Counted from the stretch's first letter, positions 17,091-25,956 are shown. The stretch: 36,373 nucleotides of DNA from JAICIG01 sp035532215 (GCA_035532215.1 DATKRK010000118.1:1-36373); one strand, 5' to 3'. Notes: a model not told the origin generated them from the sequence alone. Translations and numbers: made by a program.

Positions 17091-17158
17091 CGAGCTCCGT
17101 GATGCCAATGATCCGCGGAAAAAGTACGCAGAGTCCGGATGAGCCTTTGTTTTGCCGC

Positions 17159-18115
17159 TTAAGGCGCCACCGAACCGGCGCTCGGCAAGATCCTCTCGGC
17201 CATGATCTGCCTCAGCCGGTTTGCCAGGCGATCGTCCGGATTGATCGCAATCGCCTTGTCCAGTTCTCGCACCGCCTCGCGCGGAAATCCCAGGTAAGCG
17301 TATTGATAGCCGAGCAGGAATTCAATCGCCGCCGATTCCTTCTGCTTGCTCGCCTTCTCCAGGGCCTTCAACTGGTCGCGGTAGTCGCTTGAGTTGCCGT
17401 ACAGTTGGCGATAATTCGAGACCGCCTCGCCCCAGCGATCCTCGGGCAACACCGACATGCCGCGCTGCACCACGCCGGCGGCTTCGTCGAATTTGCCGAC
17501 GGCAAACAGGGCTTGCCCGGTCAACAGCGCTAGCCCGCCGTTTTCCGGGTTTTCGACCATCGCGGGTTCCCATTCGCGCAGCGCCAAATTGTATCGGCCC
17601 GCCTTGAAGTCTTGTCCGCCGGAGATCGCGAAGTCGCCGGCGATACCGGTCTGCGGCATCGTGGGCTCGATGATCGTCGTGTAAGGAGCATATAAATAGT
17701 CGTAGCCCAAGTCCGGATAACCATATCCCCCGTACCCGCCGTGAAGCCCATACATCTGGTACGGAAAACCATAAGTAAAATAATAGGGGCTGTAGTTGAT
17801 CCCATAGCCGTACCAACTGTTCGGGCGGCCAAACGGTCCGTAGGTATACGGGTGGGAGTAGCCTGAGTAGCCAAACCACTGCGGGCGTCCGTAGGTCCAG
17901 ATGCCGTAGCCGCGCCTCATGGGGCCGTAGTAGCCAGAGCCGCCCTCGCCTTGATAGCCGGCGTATCCTCGGTATCCGCCCGAGTATCCGCCGAAGCCTC
18001 CGCCACGCGCTCCTCCGCGTTCTTCGCCGTCGCGCGCCTGCGCCGACGCCGAGGCGGCAAAACCGACCAAGGCGATCGCGGTCAGAGCCGCGCCCAACCA
18101 AGCTGCCAATCGCAT
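17159..18115 (-). CDS. secreted Gly/Tyr-rich protein with C-terminal TPR repeats
   Basis: Function unknown. The 318-residue protein has a signal peptide (MRLAAWLGAALTAIALVGFA, cleavage near ASA-QA, about residue 26). A strongly biased Gly/Tyr/Pro region follows (about 30-150: repeated GGYSGGYRGYAGY-like strings and Tyr-Gly-Phe motifs), then three to four tetratricopeptide-type helical pairs (about 160-310: AGRYNLALREWEPAMVENP, FAVGKFDEAAGVVQRG, YLGFPREAVRELDKAIAINP). TPRs mediate protein contacts; the low-complexity part may be surface-exposed or aggregation-prone. The start is supported by AGGAAGG six bases upstream of the ATG. Such secreted Gly/Tyr-rich TPR proteins are common in planctomycetes. 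It is divergent from the LRR gene. Confidence 0.82.
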   Translation of the reverse strand: MRLAAWLGAALTAIALVGFAASASAQARDGEERGGARGGGFGGYSGGYRGYAGYQGEGGSGYYGPMRRGYGIWTYGRPQWFGYSGYSHPYTYGPFGRPNSWYGYGINYSPYYFTYGFPYQMYGLHGGYGGYGYPDLGYDYLYAPYTTIIEPTMPQTGIAGDFAISGGQDFKAGRYNLALREWEPAMVENPENGGLALLTGQALFAVGKFDEAAGVVQRGMSVLPEDRWGEAVSNYRQLYGNSSDYRDQLKALEKASKQKESAAIEFLLGYQYAYLGFPREAVRELDKAIAINPDDRLANRLRQIMAERILPSAGSVAP

Positions 18116-18425
18116 GATTCACCTTCCTCTCTTGTATGCCTTCGCCGGGCAATTCCGCTCCAGTGAATCCTAGTAGACGCCGGCTGCTGGAGCCCTCGCT
18201 TGCGGCTGCCAAGATCGCTCTTGATTGGAAGGTTTGCCAAAGTGGCAAGGGGCTGTCGTCCGCCGTCGCGGGTTGTAGTGATTCGAGCGCCGCGTTTTGG
18301 GCGTCCATCGTCGGGAACGCAGACCGACGAGCTTCCGTGGCTCATCCCTCGGTTTTCCGGCTTGATGCGCCCCGAGCCCCAAACTGCCGTTGGCGCAACC
18401 GGCCGCCGCGCGGACAATGCCCCGC
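18116..18425. other. divergent intergenic region, no gene seen
   Basis: These 310 bases separate the TPR gene (minus) from the LRR gene (plus) and should hold both promoters. I see only a small hairpin, ttgcca-aag-tggcaa (18234-18248), and no convincing consensus promoter, RNA gene or ORF. Confidence 0.5.
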
Positions 18426-19514
18426 ATGGCAACGATTCTCTCCCGCTTGAAGCCCACTCGCCGCTGGCTGCAATTCAGCTTGCGGACGATGCTGTTGCTG
18501 ATGCTCGTTTGCGGCGTTTGGCTGGGCTGGTTCGTCGACCGGGCGCAGCGGCAAAAGCGGGCGGTCGAGAAGATCGAGGCAGAAGGCGGAGAGGTCGGTT
18601 TTTGGCATCGGCCCATAATGCCCGATTTTTGCGGGGTAGCTGGCGGACCAACGCCTGGTCCCGACTGGCTTTGCAGGCTGATTGGCGAGGAATACTTTAC
18701 CAAAGCGATCGAGGTCAGGCTGCCTGCAGAGCGTTCGCCTGATTCGCAGGCGGCAGCACTTTTGCCCGACTTGCCTTACCTTAAAGTACTCCACATCGAC
18801 GGTTTGCAGCAGTCGGATCAAACAGATGCAAGACGACTCACGACGCTCAAGTATCTCGTATTCCAAACTAGTGAGAGAGTCGACCTGAATTGCTTTATTT
18901 CGAACCAGGAACTCGAGCAGATTGATCTGAGTGCTAGCAAAACGGACGAGATCGACCTCCAGCCGCTCGAAGCGCTTCCCAAACTGAATTCCCTTCGTAT
19001 TGAGTTGAAGTCGTCGTCCAGTGTGCGAAACGTCGTGAAGCAGATTTCACGATTGCGGAAGCTTGAAGAATTGGCGTTGGTCTCGCCCAACCTTAGAGGC
19101 GACGATCTCGCGCCGCTGAGAGCTATGGAAAACCTCAATTACTTGGAGTTGAGCGGCGGCGACTTCAATGACTCGACGCTTGTTCATTTGCAAAACTTGC
19201 CGCGGCTTGAAATCTTGGACGTCCGCGGGGCAAAGTTCACCAGCTTTGGTCTTAGTAAGCTCAACAAGAACTTGGAATTCATCAATTTCTGGGATCTTTC
19301 TATCTCCGACATTGAGCTGGCTTGTTTTAGGAGGCTTCCGATGCTGAAGAGCCTTTGGCTTGGCGAATGCACGTTCACCGATGCCGGGCTCGCCTCGCTG
19401 GTCGGAATGGATAACTTGGAGTTCTTTATCGCTGCGTCGTCGCATGCAACCGATAGGGGCGTCGAGATGGTTCGGCGGTCCATGAAGTACAATTTCCACA
19501 TCGAAGTCCGCTAG
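18426..19514 (+). CDS. membrane-anchored leucine-rich-repeat protein (planctomycete type)
   Basis: Function unknown. The 362-residue protein starts with a basic segment and one membrane helix, RRWLQFSLRTMLLLMLVCGV (about 10-35), a leader shared by many planctomycete proteins, then DRAQRQKRAVEKIEAEGG. The rest consists of leucine-rich repeats of the cysteine-free type (LPKLNSLRIELKSSSSV, LRKLEELALVSPNLRGDDL, LPRLEILDVRGAKFTSFGL, LPMLKSLWLGECTFTDAGL), expected to form a binding solenoid outside the membrane. Its AT content is visibly higher than that of the neighbours in the 3' half, which may reflect different age or origin. ATG 18417 is an equally possible start. No clear ribosome-binding site is present. 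Confidence 0.78.
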   Translation: MATILSRLKPTRRWLQFSLRTMLLLMLVCGVWLGWFVDRAQRQKRAVEKIEAEGGEVGFWHRPIMPDFCGVAGGPTPGPDWLCRLIGEEYFTKAIEVRLPAERSPDSQAAALLPDLPYLKVLHIDGLQQSDQTDARRLTTLKYLVFQTSERVDLNCFISNQELEQIDLSASKTDEIDLQPLEALPKLNSLRIELKSSSSVRNVVKQISRLRKLEELALVSPNLRGDDLAPLRAMENLNYLELSGGDFNDSTLVHLQNLPRLEILDVRGAKFTSFGLSKLNKNLEFINFWDLSISDIELACFRRLPMLKSLWLGECTFTDAGLASLVGMDNLEFFIAASSHATDRGVEMVRRSMKYNFHIEVR

Positions 19515-19643
19515 GGTTGCCATCCTTCCGCCCCCATTGCCACTTTGCGGCCGCTTCCCCTAGAATGCCGCGGATTGTTGCTGAACCCAACCGGGCCGCG
19601 CCTTGTCCGTCCTAACGGCGTGGCGCCCCCGTGCCTGATTCTT

Positions 19644-19660
19644 GGTGGGCGGGGCCCACC
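19644..19660. repeat. palindrome upstream of proS
   Basis: Arms ggtgggc and gcccacc around GGG. It lies in the proS leader and accounts for the apparent N-terminal extension of the open frame there. Confidence 0.55.
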
Positions 19661-19712
19661 CTACATTAACATGCCGGGCAAATACCCGCCCTACACGAAA
19701 ACGAGGAACGCC

Positions 19713-21464
19713 GTGCGCTGGAGCCAGACGCTGATCCCGACGATGAAGGAAACGCCCGAAGGGGCCGAAATCCCCAGCCATGTGCTGATGCTGCGGGCAG
19801 GGCTCGTCGGGCAGGTGATGGCCGGCGCCTATACCTATCTGCCGCTGGGACTGCGGGCGCTACGAAATGCCGAGGCGATCGTCCGCGAAGAGATGGACCT
19901 GGCCGGAGCGGTGGAACTCTTGATGCCGGCCCTGACGCCGATGACCCTCTGGGAGCGGACCGGCCGCGTCGAGGCCTTCGGCAACGTGCTGATCAAGTTC
20001 GCCGTCCGCCGCGCGAACAAGCAGGTGCAGATGGCCCTCGGCCCGACGCACGAAGAGGTCGTCACCGACCTGGTGGCCAAGCACGTTTCCAGCTACCGCC
20101 AACTGCCGATCACGCTGTACCAGATTCAGACGAAGTTCCGCAACGAAGAGCGGCCGCGGTTCGGCGTGCTGCGAACCAGCGAATTCTTGATGAAAGACGC
20201 TTACAGCTTCGATACGTCGGTCGAAGGGCTCAACGCCAGCTACGAAAAGATGTACCGGGCCTATTGCCGCATTTTCGACCGTTGCGGGCTCGATTACCTG
20301 TCGGTCGAGGCCGAAAGCGGCCCGATCGGCGGCGACGCCAGCCACGAGTTCATGGTGCTGGCCGAGAATGGCGAAGATTCGGTCGTCCACTGTACGGCCT
20401 GCGGTTACGCCGCCAATTTGGAACGGGCCGAAATCGGCGACCGCGCTCAGACGGCCGGCGCCGTGCCGCAGCAGCCGCTGGAAAAGGTCGATACGCCGCA
20501 CGCCGGCAGCATCGAGGCGGTGACCAAAATGCTCGGCTGCAAGCCGCAGGACATGATCAAGACCTTGATCTACTCGGCCGACGACAAGCCGGTCGCCATT
20601 CTCGTCCGCGGCGACCACGAGGCGAACGAAGGCAAGGTGCGCCGGGCCATCGGCGCCGTCAAGCTCGAACTGGCCGCGCCCGAGGTGATCGAACAGGCGA
20701 CCGGGGCGCCGGTCGGCTTCGCCGGCCCGGTGGGACTCAAGATTCCGATCTGGGCCGACCGTGATATCGAAGCGATCGCCAACGCCGTAACCGGCGCCAA
20801 CGAGGCCGACAAGCACCTGCTGGGGGTGAACCTGGGCCGCGATTACGAGCCGACCGGCTTCGCCGATCTGCGCAACGCGACCGACGGCGACCCTTGCCCG
20901 CGGTGCCAGCAGACGATGGCCCTGCGGCATGCGATCGAGGTCGGCCACGTGTTCAAGCTGGGCACGAAGTATTCCGACGCGCTCGACGCCAAATTCCTGG
21001 ACGCCCAGGAGCAGCAGCACTCGGCGATCATGGGTTGCTACGGGATCGGCATCAACCGGATCATCGCCGGCTTGATCGAGACCAAGCACGACGCCAATGG
21101 CATCGTCTGGCCGATGAGCCTCGCGCCCTACGAAGTGCTGCTTTCGCCCTTGAACGTCAAAGAGGCCGACGTGATGCAGACGGCCGAGCAGCTTTACGCC
21201 GACCTGCAGCACGCCGGCGTCGAGGTCTTGCTCGACGACCGCGACCAGCGGCCCGGCGTGAAGTTCAAGGACGGCGATCTGGTCGGCATTCCGTTGCGAG
21301 TCGTCATCGGCGGCCGCGGTCTGAAGGAAGGCAAGCTGGAGATTAAATGGCGCACCAAGGAAGCCGCCGAGATGATCCCGCTCGATGGCGCCGCCGTCAC
21401 CATCGCCGACCTGGTGCAGGCCGAGCGGAACTTAGGGCATGCGGCGAGTAAAGTGGCGGGCTAG
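19713..21464 (+). CDS. proS: prolyl-tRNA synthetase (bacterial type with editing domain)
   Basis: Charges tRNA-Pro with proline in the cytoplasm. The 583-residue length matches the bacterial ProRS type (about 570-580). I choose GTG 19713: it gives (M)RWSQTLIPTMKETPEGAE, the standard N-terminus, and GAGGA sits five bases upstream. The open frame extends to 19545, but that part translates a palindromic repeat. Class II motif 2 is in FRNEERPRFGVLRTSEFLMK; the editing (INS) domain occupies roughly 225-405 and contains MLGCKPQDMIKTLIY; motif 3 reads GCYGIGINRIIAG, where Asn-Arg replaces the more common Ser-Arg. The anticodon-binding domain forms the C-terminus. No operon partner is obvious. Confidence 0.96.
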   Translation: MRWSQTLIPTMKETPEGAEIPSHVLMLRAGLVGQVMAGAYTYLPLGLRALRNAEAIVREEMDLAGAVELLMPALTPMTLWERTGRVEAFGNVLIKFAVRRANKQVQMALGPTHEEVVTDLVAKHVSSYRQLPITLYQIQTKFRNEERPRFGVLRTSEFLMKDAYSFDTSVEGLNASYEKMYRAYCRIFDRCGLDYLSVEAESGPIGGDASHEFMVLAENGEDSVVHCTACGYAANLERAEIGDRAQTAGAVPQQPLEKVDTPHAGSIEAVTKMLGCKPQDMIKTLIYSADDKPVAILVRGDHEANEGKVRRAIGAVKLELAAPEVIEQATGAPVGFAGPVGLKIPIWADRDIEAIANAVTGANEADKHLLGVNLGRDYEPTGFADLRNATDGDPCPRCQQTMALRHAIEVGHVFKLGTKYSDALDAKFLDAQEQQHSAIMGCYGIGINRIIAGLIETKHDANGIVWPMSLAPYEVLLSPLNVKEADVMQTAEQLYADLQHAGVEVLLDDRDQRPGVKFKDGDLVGIPLRVVIGGRGLKEGKLEIKWRTKEAAEMIPLDGAAVTIADLVQAERNLGHAASKVAG

Positions 21465-21473
21465 TAGGCATCA

Positions 21474-21566
21474 GGCGAGCCGGAGGCGTCAGCCTCCGCG
21501 TGGAGCAGGAGCGGCGAATCAAGTGTCAGGCGTCAGTACGTTGCTCCCTCTCCCTCTGGGAGAGGG
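21474..21566. repeat. palindromic repeats downstream of proS
   Basis: Two units: ggaggcgtcagcctcc within 21474-21498, the same palindrome as in lhr insert 4; and a 9-bp stem ccctctccc-tct-gggagaggg (21546-21566), a unit also present in variant form at 25957-25975 and 31893-31913. Neither is followed by a T-tract. Confidence 0.7.
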
Positions 21567-21681
21567 CCGGGGCCCCAGGACTGTCAGGACTTTTGGCGCG
21601 GCCTAAGACACCAAGATCCCGGCATTCTGGCCGAGGTGCCGGCGTCCGGCACCTGCTGATTAAGGAGACGAGATCGCAAGA

Positions 21682-21987
21682 ATGCCAATGAACACTTTTG
21701 CTTCGGTCAACGGAGGGCGGATCGGAGAAATCGCTACGAATCTCGGCATTCCCGAGTGGCTGGCCGAAGCAATCATTGTCGAATACTTGCCTTGTCGCCG
21801 TTTCTTTGAAAAGAACGCAGTGGTGCTCTTTGACTTTGGACTCGTAGATGCCGCCGACGTCCGCGAGTTGCCGCGGCCTCTGATCATAATGGGGGACGTC
21901 ACCCTCTTCCATAACGTTACTGGCAGCGTTCTCCGACAGCGCGCGATAAGCGGATTCATCGGGTGGCCAATGGCCCCCCGCACTTGA
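21682..21987 (+). CDS. hypothetical protein, probable N-terminal part of a frameshifted gene
   Basis: This 101-codon frame (MPMNTFASVNGGRIGEIATN and onward) has a protein-like composition: a helix IPEWLAEAIIVEYL, then hydrophobic strands NAVVLFDFGLVDAADV and LIIMGDVTLF. I do not recognise a family. It ends at TGA 21985-21987, eight bases after a run of six C (21974-21979). Removing one C joins it in frame to the following ORF through ALDSHLIRPNGKVNPLCESW, giving one protein of about 521 residues. AAGGAGA lies 13 bases before the ATG, slightly far; ATG 21688 is an alternative. I treat it as the 5' part of one gene, broken by mutation or by a sequencing error. Confidence 0.6.
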   Translation: MPMNTFASVNGGRIGEIATNLGIPEWLAEAIIVEYLPCRRFFEKNAVVLFDFGLVDAADVRELPRPLIIMGDVTLFHNVTGSVLRQRAISGFIGWPMAPRT

Positions 21988-22015
21988 CTCTCACCTGATC
22001 CGCCCCAACGGCAAG

Positions 22016-23248
22016 GTGAATCCCTTGTGCGAGTCGTGGACGTTTAATCCGATCACGGTATCGGATTGGAAGCTGTATCCCTCCGAGCGCGCAATCGTGG
22101 TCGACGCCGACGGCCTCTACCAGTGGGAAGTCGCCAGCTTTGGTGCGAGTCCAAAATCGGCGGCGAATCGCGGTTGGTATACATCGGAATTACTCGGCGC
22201 CGAGGATCTTGAGCTGCTTCGGACCACCCATGATGAAATCTTTGATAAGCTCCTCTCCCCACCGCATCCTACAGACGCAGCAGACTTGGCAGCCGCACGT
22301 AGTCGCCTGGGGGCATTGTACGACACGGTGGAACGAGTGCGGATGAGGATGCGCTCGACTGTACTTGCTCGCCACACAACCGCGAAGGCGCGCCCCGAAG
22401 CCCTTGAAGGCTTCACCGATGACGAGCCGCTTACGATCACCGTCTTCGATCAACTGAAGCTCAAAGACGGCAAGTTGAAGGTACGCTCAAAAGTAGAGCC
22501 GCTTTTATTTCGAGCAGCCCACCGAGCGGCCGCTCGTGCTGTAGAAGCTCGAGTTGCTGCTGTAGCTCACGCGATTTCCGTCGCCCACTTGGCCGAGGAA
22601 ATCGAGGCTGCAGCAGAGGCTATCACGCTGAGCGCCATGTGCCTGGAGGCCTACATTAACGGTTTAATCATCGATCGCCTTCCCAATCTCCGCAGTGAGT
22701 TGGACCGGATTGAAATTAGATCCAAGTGGCTGCTCGTGCCAACCCTGCTTGGCGAGGCAAACTGTTTCGACAAGGGAGCAACACCGTATCAAGTTTTCAA
22801 AAGCGTTATTGATTGGCGGAATATGCTTGTGCATTACAAGCATGAATTCGCGTGCCCTGTTGATGAGGCTGGCATCGGTCGCGTCAGTCATTTGCGCAGC
22901 ATTTGCAACGCCAAAAACGCACTAAAGGCAGTCGAGGTAGTTGTGCTGATGGTCCGACAGATCAACAAGCGCCTGGGAATTCCTGATCCGCAGTGGGACA
23001 CGAATAGGGGTGGATGGCTTTCGCCGTTGCAGCAACCGCCTTCGCCTGAGCAAGGCGTCAGAGCGCGCAATCCGGAACGGAGTGAGGGCAGCGCGTCTCG
23101 CGAGCCGGAAACCGCTAATGAAGCGAAGATCGTAAAGGCGTGCAATGAAGTCGTGCTGATGGAGTGCGATGGCGGCAATATCGGGTTAGGAGATGGCACT
23201 CATAGATTCTCTGATACCCCGGTTCGTGATCAGAAGGCAAAGGACTAG
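22016..23248 (+). CDS. HEPN-like hypothetical protein, probable C-terminal part of the same gene
   Basis: The frame is open from 21950; the first usual start is GTG 22016, with no ribosome-binding site before it. That fits continuation from the upstream ORF rather than an independent start. The helical core AEEIEAAAEAITLSAMCLEA and YINGLIIDRL is followed by DWRNMLVHYKHE, where R268-x4-H273 matches the R-x(4-6)-H motif of HEPN RNases and HEPN-fold proteins. This is a motif-level resemblance; RNase activity is not shown. Near the end, a repeat-derived linker (VRARNPERSEGSASREPET) precedes a short tail. HEPN proteins often act in toxin-antitoxin, abortive-infection or RNA-processing roles. No MNT nucleotidyltransferase or Cas gene is adjacent. 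Confidence 0.6.
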   Translation: MNPLCESWTFNPITVSDWKLYPSERAIVVDADGLYQWEVASFGASPKSAANRGWYTSELLGAEDLELLRTTHDEIFDKLLSPPHPTDAADLAAARSRLGALYDTVERVRMRMRSTVLARHTTAKARPEALEGFTDDEPLTITVFDQLKLKDGKLKVRSKVEPLLFRAAHRAAARAVEARVAAVAHAISVAHLAEEIEAAAEAITLSAMCLEAYINGLIIDRLPNLRSELDRIEIRSKWLLVPTLLGEANCFDKGATPYQVFKSVIDWRNMLVHYKHEFACPVDEAGIGRVSHLRSICNAKNALKAVEVVVLMVRQINKRLGIPDPQWDTNRGGWLSPLQQPPSPEQGVRARNPERSEGSASREPETANEAKIVKACNEVVLMECDGGNIGLGDGTHRFSDTPVRDQKAKD

Positions 23249-23296
23249 CCCGCAAAGGCGTTACCAATCACGGCACGCGATCGACCGACTATTTAG

Positions 23297-23518
23297 ATGC
23301 AGATTCGAGGGCGAATCAAAAACGGCGTTGTCATTCTCGAAGGCAGGCCTTCTTTACCGGAAGGCGCCGAGGTGACGGTTTTGTTTGTTGATCCGTCAAC
23401 TGCGGAAAAGCCGAAAGTACGAGTCAAATTTCCGCTCGTACGCTCAAAGCTTCCGGGATCGGTGCGGCTGACGGCCGACCGTGTCGCGGAATTGCTGGAA
23501 GAGGACGACGAGCGTTGA
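23297..23518 (+). CDS. orphan VapB/AF2212-like antitoxin
   Basis: This 73-residue protein, MQIRGRIKNGVVILEGRPSL and onward, has the beta-strand N-terminus (KNGVVILEG, LPEGAEVTVLF) of small AF2212/DUF104-like antitoxins. Its C-terminal segment, KFPLVRSKLPGSVRLTADRV plus an acidic tail, normally wraps a PIN-domain VapC toxin. The usual downstream vapC is missing: the stop lies 9 bases from the end of convergent pyrC. It could be a leftover after toxin loss or could act on a toxin elsewhere. I see no strong Shine-Dalgarno. Confidence 0.65.
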   Translation: MQIRGRIKNGVVILEGRPSLPEGAEVTVLFVDPSTAEKPKVRVKFPLVRSKLPGSVRLTADRVAELLEEDDER

Positions 23519-23527
23519 AGTAGGAAG

Positions 23528-24805
23528 CTACTCCCTTCGCACCTTCACCTTCCCGCCCACGATCACCGTCTCAGCCCGCCCGCGAAGCCGATAGCCGCCA
23601 AACGGCGTGTTGCGGCTCTTGGAGCGGAATTCGCCGGGATCGACGGTCCACTCGCTATTCGGGTCGACGATTGTCACGTCGGCGTCGGCGCCGGCGGCCA
23701 GCGTGCCTTTGGGAATGCCGAGCACCTTGGCCGGGTTGATCGTCATTTTTTCGATCGCCTGCGGCCAGGTCAGATGGCCCGGCTCGATCAATTGCGTGAC
23801 GACGAGGCCGAGCGCCGTCTCGAGCCCGAGAATGCCGAACGGCGCCTGGTCGAGTTCGCGCATTTTCTTTTCCAGCGCGTGCGGCGCATGGTCGGTGCAG
23901 ATCACGTCGATCGTGCCGTCAACGAGCCCGGCGATGCAGGCCTCGACGTCGCGCTTGCCCCGCAACGGCGGGCTCATCTTGTAGTTCGAGTCGAACGAAC
24001 GCAGGCACTCGTCGGTGAGCGTGAAGTGATGCGGGCAGACTTCAGTCGTCACGCGGACGTTGCGCCGCTTGGCCCGGCGGATGATTTCGATGCTGCCGGA
24101 GGTCGAGACGTGCATGATATGGATCCGCCCGCCCGTCGCTTCGGCCAGCGTCACGTCGCGGCTGGTCATTACGTCTTCGGCGGCGGCCGGCATGCCGGGC
24201 AGCCCGAGGATGAGCGATGCCAGCCCTTCGTGCATCACGCCGCCGCGGGTCAACTCGCGGACTTCGGCGTGGTTGAGGATCGGCTTGTCGAACATCAAGC
24301 AATATTCGAACGCCCGCCGCATCAGCTCGGGGTCGTACACCGGCGAGCCGTCGTCGCTGAACGCCACGGCGCCGGCTTCGACCAACTGGCCGAGTTCGGC
24401 CAGCTCTTTGCCCTCGCGGTTCTTGCTGACGCAGGCCACGACATACACGTTGCAATTGTCGGCCAACGCCGCCTGGTGGCGGATGAATTCGACCGTAGCC
24501 TGAGTGTCGATCGGCGGCTCGGTGTTCGGGATGCAGGCGATCGACGTGAACCCGCCGGCCAGCGCGGAGGCCGTGCCGGTGGCGATCGTTTCGTCCTCTT
24601 CGCGGCCCGGCTCGCGCAGGTGGACGTGCATGTCGATCAAGCCCGGCGCGACAAGCTTGCCGGCGGCGTCGATGACGACGTCCTGGCCGTTGGGCGAAAC
24701 ATCGTAGCCGGCGATGCGGCCGTCTTCGATGAGCAGGTTCGTCGTGCGGTCGAGCCCCTGGCTGGGGTCGATCACGCGGCCGTTTTTGATCAATAGTTTG
24801 CTCAT
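23528..24805 (-). CDS. pyrC: dihydroorotase
   Basis: Cyclises carbamoyl-aspartate to dihydroorotate, third step of UMP synthesis, in the cytoplasm. The 425-residue length and motifs fit the class I (bacterial PyrC, amidohydrolase) type: metal-binding HVHLREPG (H60, H62), the loop AFSDDGSPV with the metal-bridging Asp, NHAEV, MHVSTSG, CPHHFTLTDE and the catalytic ICTDHAPHALEKKM. I choose MSKLLIKNGR at 24805 because its ATG overlaps the pyrB stop as ATGA, indicating translational coupling. The frame extends eight codons further upstream, inside pyrB. It is convergent with the orphan antitoxin gene. Confidence 0.95.
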   Translation of the reverse strand: MSKLLIKNGRVIDPSQGLDRTTNLLIEDGRIAGYDVSPNGQDVVIDAAGKLVAPGLIDMHVHLREPGREEDETIATGTASALAGGFTSIACIPNTEPPIDTQATVEFIRHQAALADNCNVYVVACVSKNREGKELAELGQLVEAGAVAFSDDGSPVYDPELMRRAFEYCLMFDKPILNHAEVRELTRGGVMHEGLASLILGLPGMPAAAEDVMTSRDVTLAEATGGRIHIMHVSTSGSIEIIRRAKRRNVRVTTEVCPHHFTLTDECLRSFDSNYKMSPPLRGKRDVEACIAGLVDGTIDVICTDHAPHALEKKMRELDQAPFGILGLETALGLVVTQLIEPGHLTWPQAIEKMTINPAKVLGIPKGTLAAGADADVTIVDPNSEWTVDPGEFRSKSRNTPFGGYRLRGRAETVIVGGKVKVRRE

Positions 24806-25761
24806 CCGCCCGCTCCGCTCACCAGCCACAACACCGCCATGCGAATCGCCAAGCCGTTGGTGACCTGGTGCAAAATCACCGAGTGCGGCCCGTCGGCCAC
24901 GTCGGGCGTGATCTCGACTCCGCGATTGATCGGCCCCGGCGCCAAAATCAGAATGTCGTCCTTGGCGCGCTGCATCCGGTCGCGATTCATGGCGTACAGG
25001 TGGGCGTACTCGCGCACCGAAGGGAACGGCCGCGTCGATTGCCGTTCGAACTGGATGCGCAGCAGGTTCAGCACGTCGCAGCGCGGCAGGATCTCGTCGA
25101 GACTGTACGAGACCTCGACGCCCAACTCCTGCCAGCGCGGCGAAACCAAGGTCGACGGGCCGCAGACGATCACCTGGGCGCCAAGTTTTTTAAGACCCCA
25201 GATGTTCGAACGGGCCGTGCGGCTATGGGCGATGTCGCCCACGAGCGCCACCGTCAGCCCGGCCAATTCGCCGCGATGCTCGCGAATCGTCATGATGTCC
25301 AAGAGGCCCTGCGTCGGGTGTTCGTGCGGGCCGTCGCCGGCGTTAAGCACCGAACAGTCAAGATTCTGGGCCAACAGGTGCGGCGTACCGGGCGTGTGGT
25401 GCCGCACGACGACGAAATCGACGCCCATGGCCTCGATATTTTTAGCCGTGTCGATGAACGTTTCGCCCTTGGAGAGGCTGCTGCCGGAGGCCGAAAAATC
25501 GACCGTGTCGGCGCCCAGCCGCCGCGCCGCCAGCGAAAAGCTAGTGCGCGTGCGGGTCGAAGGCTCGAAAAACAAATTGGCGCAGGTGCGGCCGGTCAGC
25601 ACGGGCAGCTTTTGTTTGCAGCCGGCCGTGGCCTCTTTGAACGTCGCCGCGGAATCGAGAATGCAGTTCAGTTCTTCGGCCGACAGGTCTTCCAACCCCA
25701 GCAGATGCCGCCGCGTCCAAACGGCCGGGATACCGCCGATTTCGCTGGTTTCAATGCTCAT
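24802..25761 (-). CDS. pyrB: aspartate carbamoyltransferase catalytic subunit
   Basis: Condenses carbamoyl phosphate with aspartate, the committed step of pyrimidine synthesis. The 319-residue protein shows the carbamoyl-phosphate loop FEPSTRTRTSF (65-75), HPTQGLLD in the middle and, near the C-terminus, the region APGPINRGVEI corresponding to the usual HPxPxxRGxEI aspartate-binding loop, with Ala in place of His. It is first gene of a pyrB-pyrC pair, with an ATGA overlap. I see no PyrR-binding loop or attenuator in the 225 bases upstream. No regulatory pyrI is adjacent, as expected for organisms in which PyrB pairs with PyrC. Confidence 0.95.
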   Translation of the reverse strand: MSIETSEIGGIPAVWTRRHLLGLEDLSAEELNCILDSAATFKEATAGCKQKLPVLTGRTCANLFFEPSTRTRTSFSLAARRLGADTVDFSASGSSLSKGETFIDTAKNIEAMGVDFVVVRHHTPGTPHLLAQNLDCSVLNAGDGPHEHPTQGLLDIMTIREHRGELAGLTVALVGDIAHSRTARSNIWGLKKLGAQVIVCGPSTLVSPRWQELGVEVSYSLDEILPRCDVLNLLRIQFERQSTRPFPSVREYAHLYAMNRDRMQRAKDDILILAPGPINRGVEITPDVADGPHSVILHQVTNGLAIRMAVLWLVSGAGG

Positions 25762-25956
25762 ACGCCTTCGCCTAATTCCGCCCGGTGAGGTGCTGCGTGA
25801 TTCTAGCAGTTAGCGGCTCGGCTGCCAATGAACGCGAGGGCGGATGAAGTAAGGAGTACGAAGCGAGGGGGCCGCGGAAAGGAAAGCAACGGCGATGAGC
25901 GATCGGGAGACTGACGACGAAAAGATCAAGCCGCGTCCCGCTGCGCCCTCACCCGG

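Noticed and set aside
19545..19712. ATG-initiated extension of proS
   Set aside because: It translates a palindromic repeat; GTG 19713 has a good Shine-Dalgarno and the standard ProRS N-terminus.
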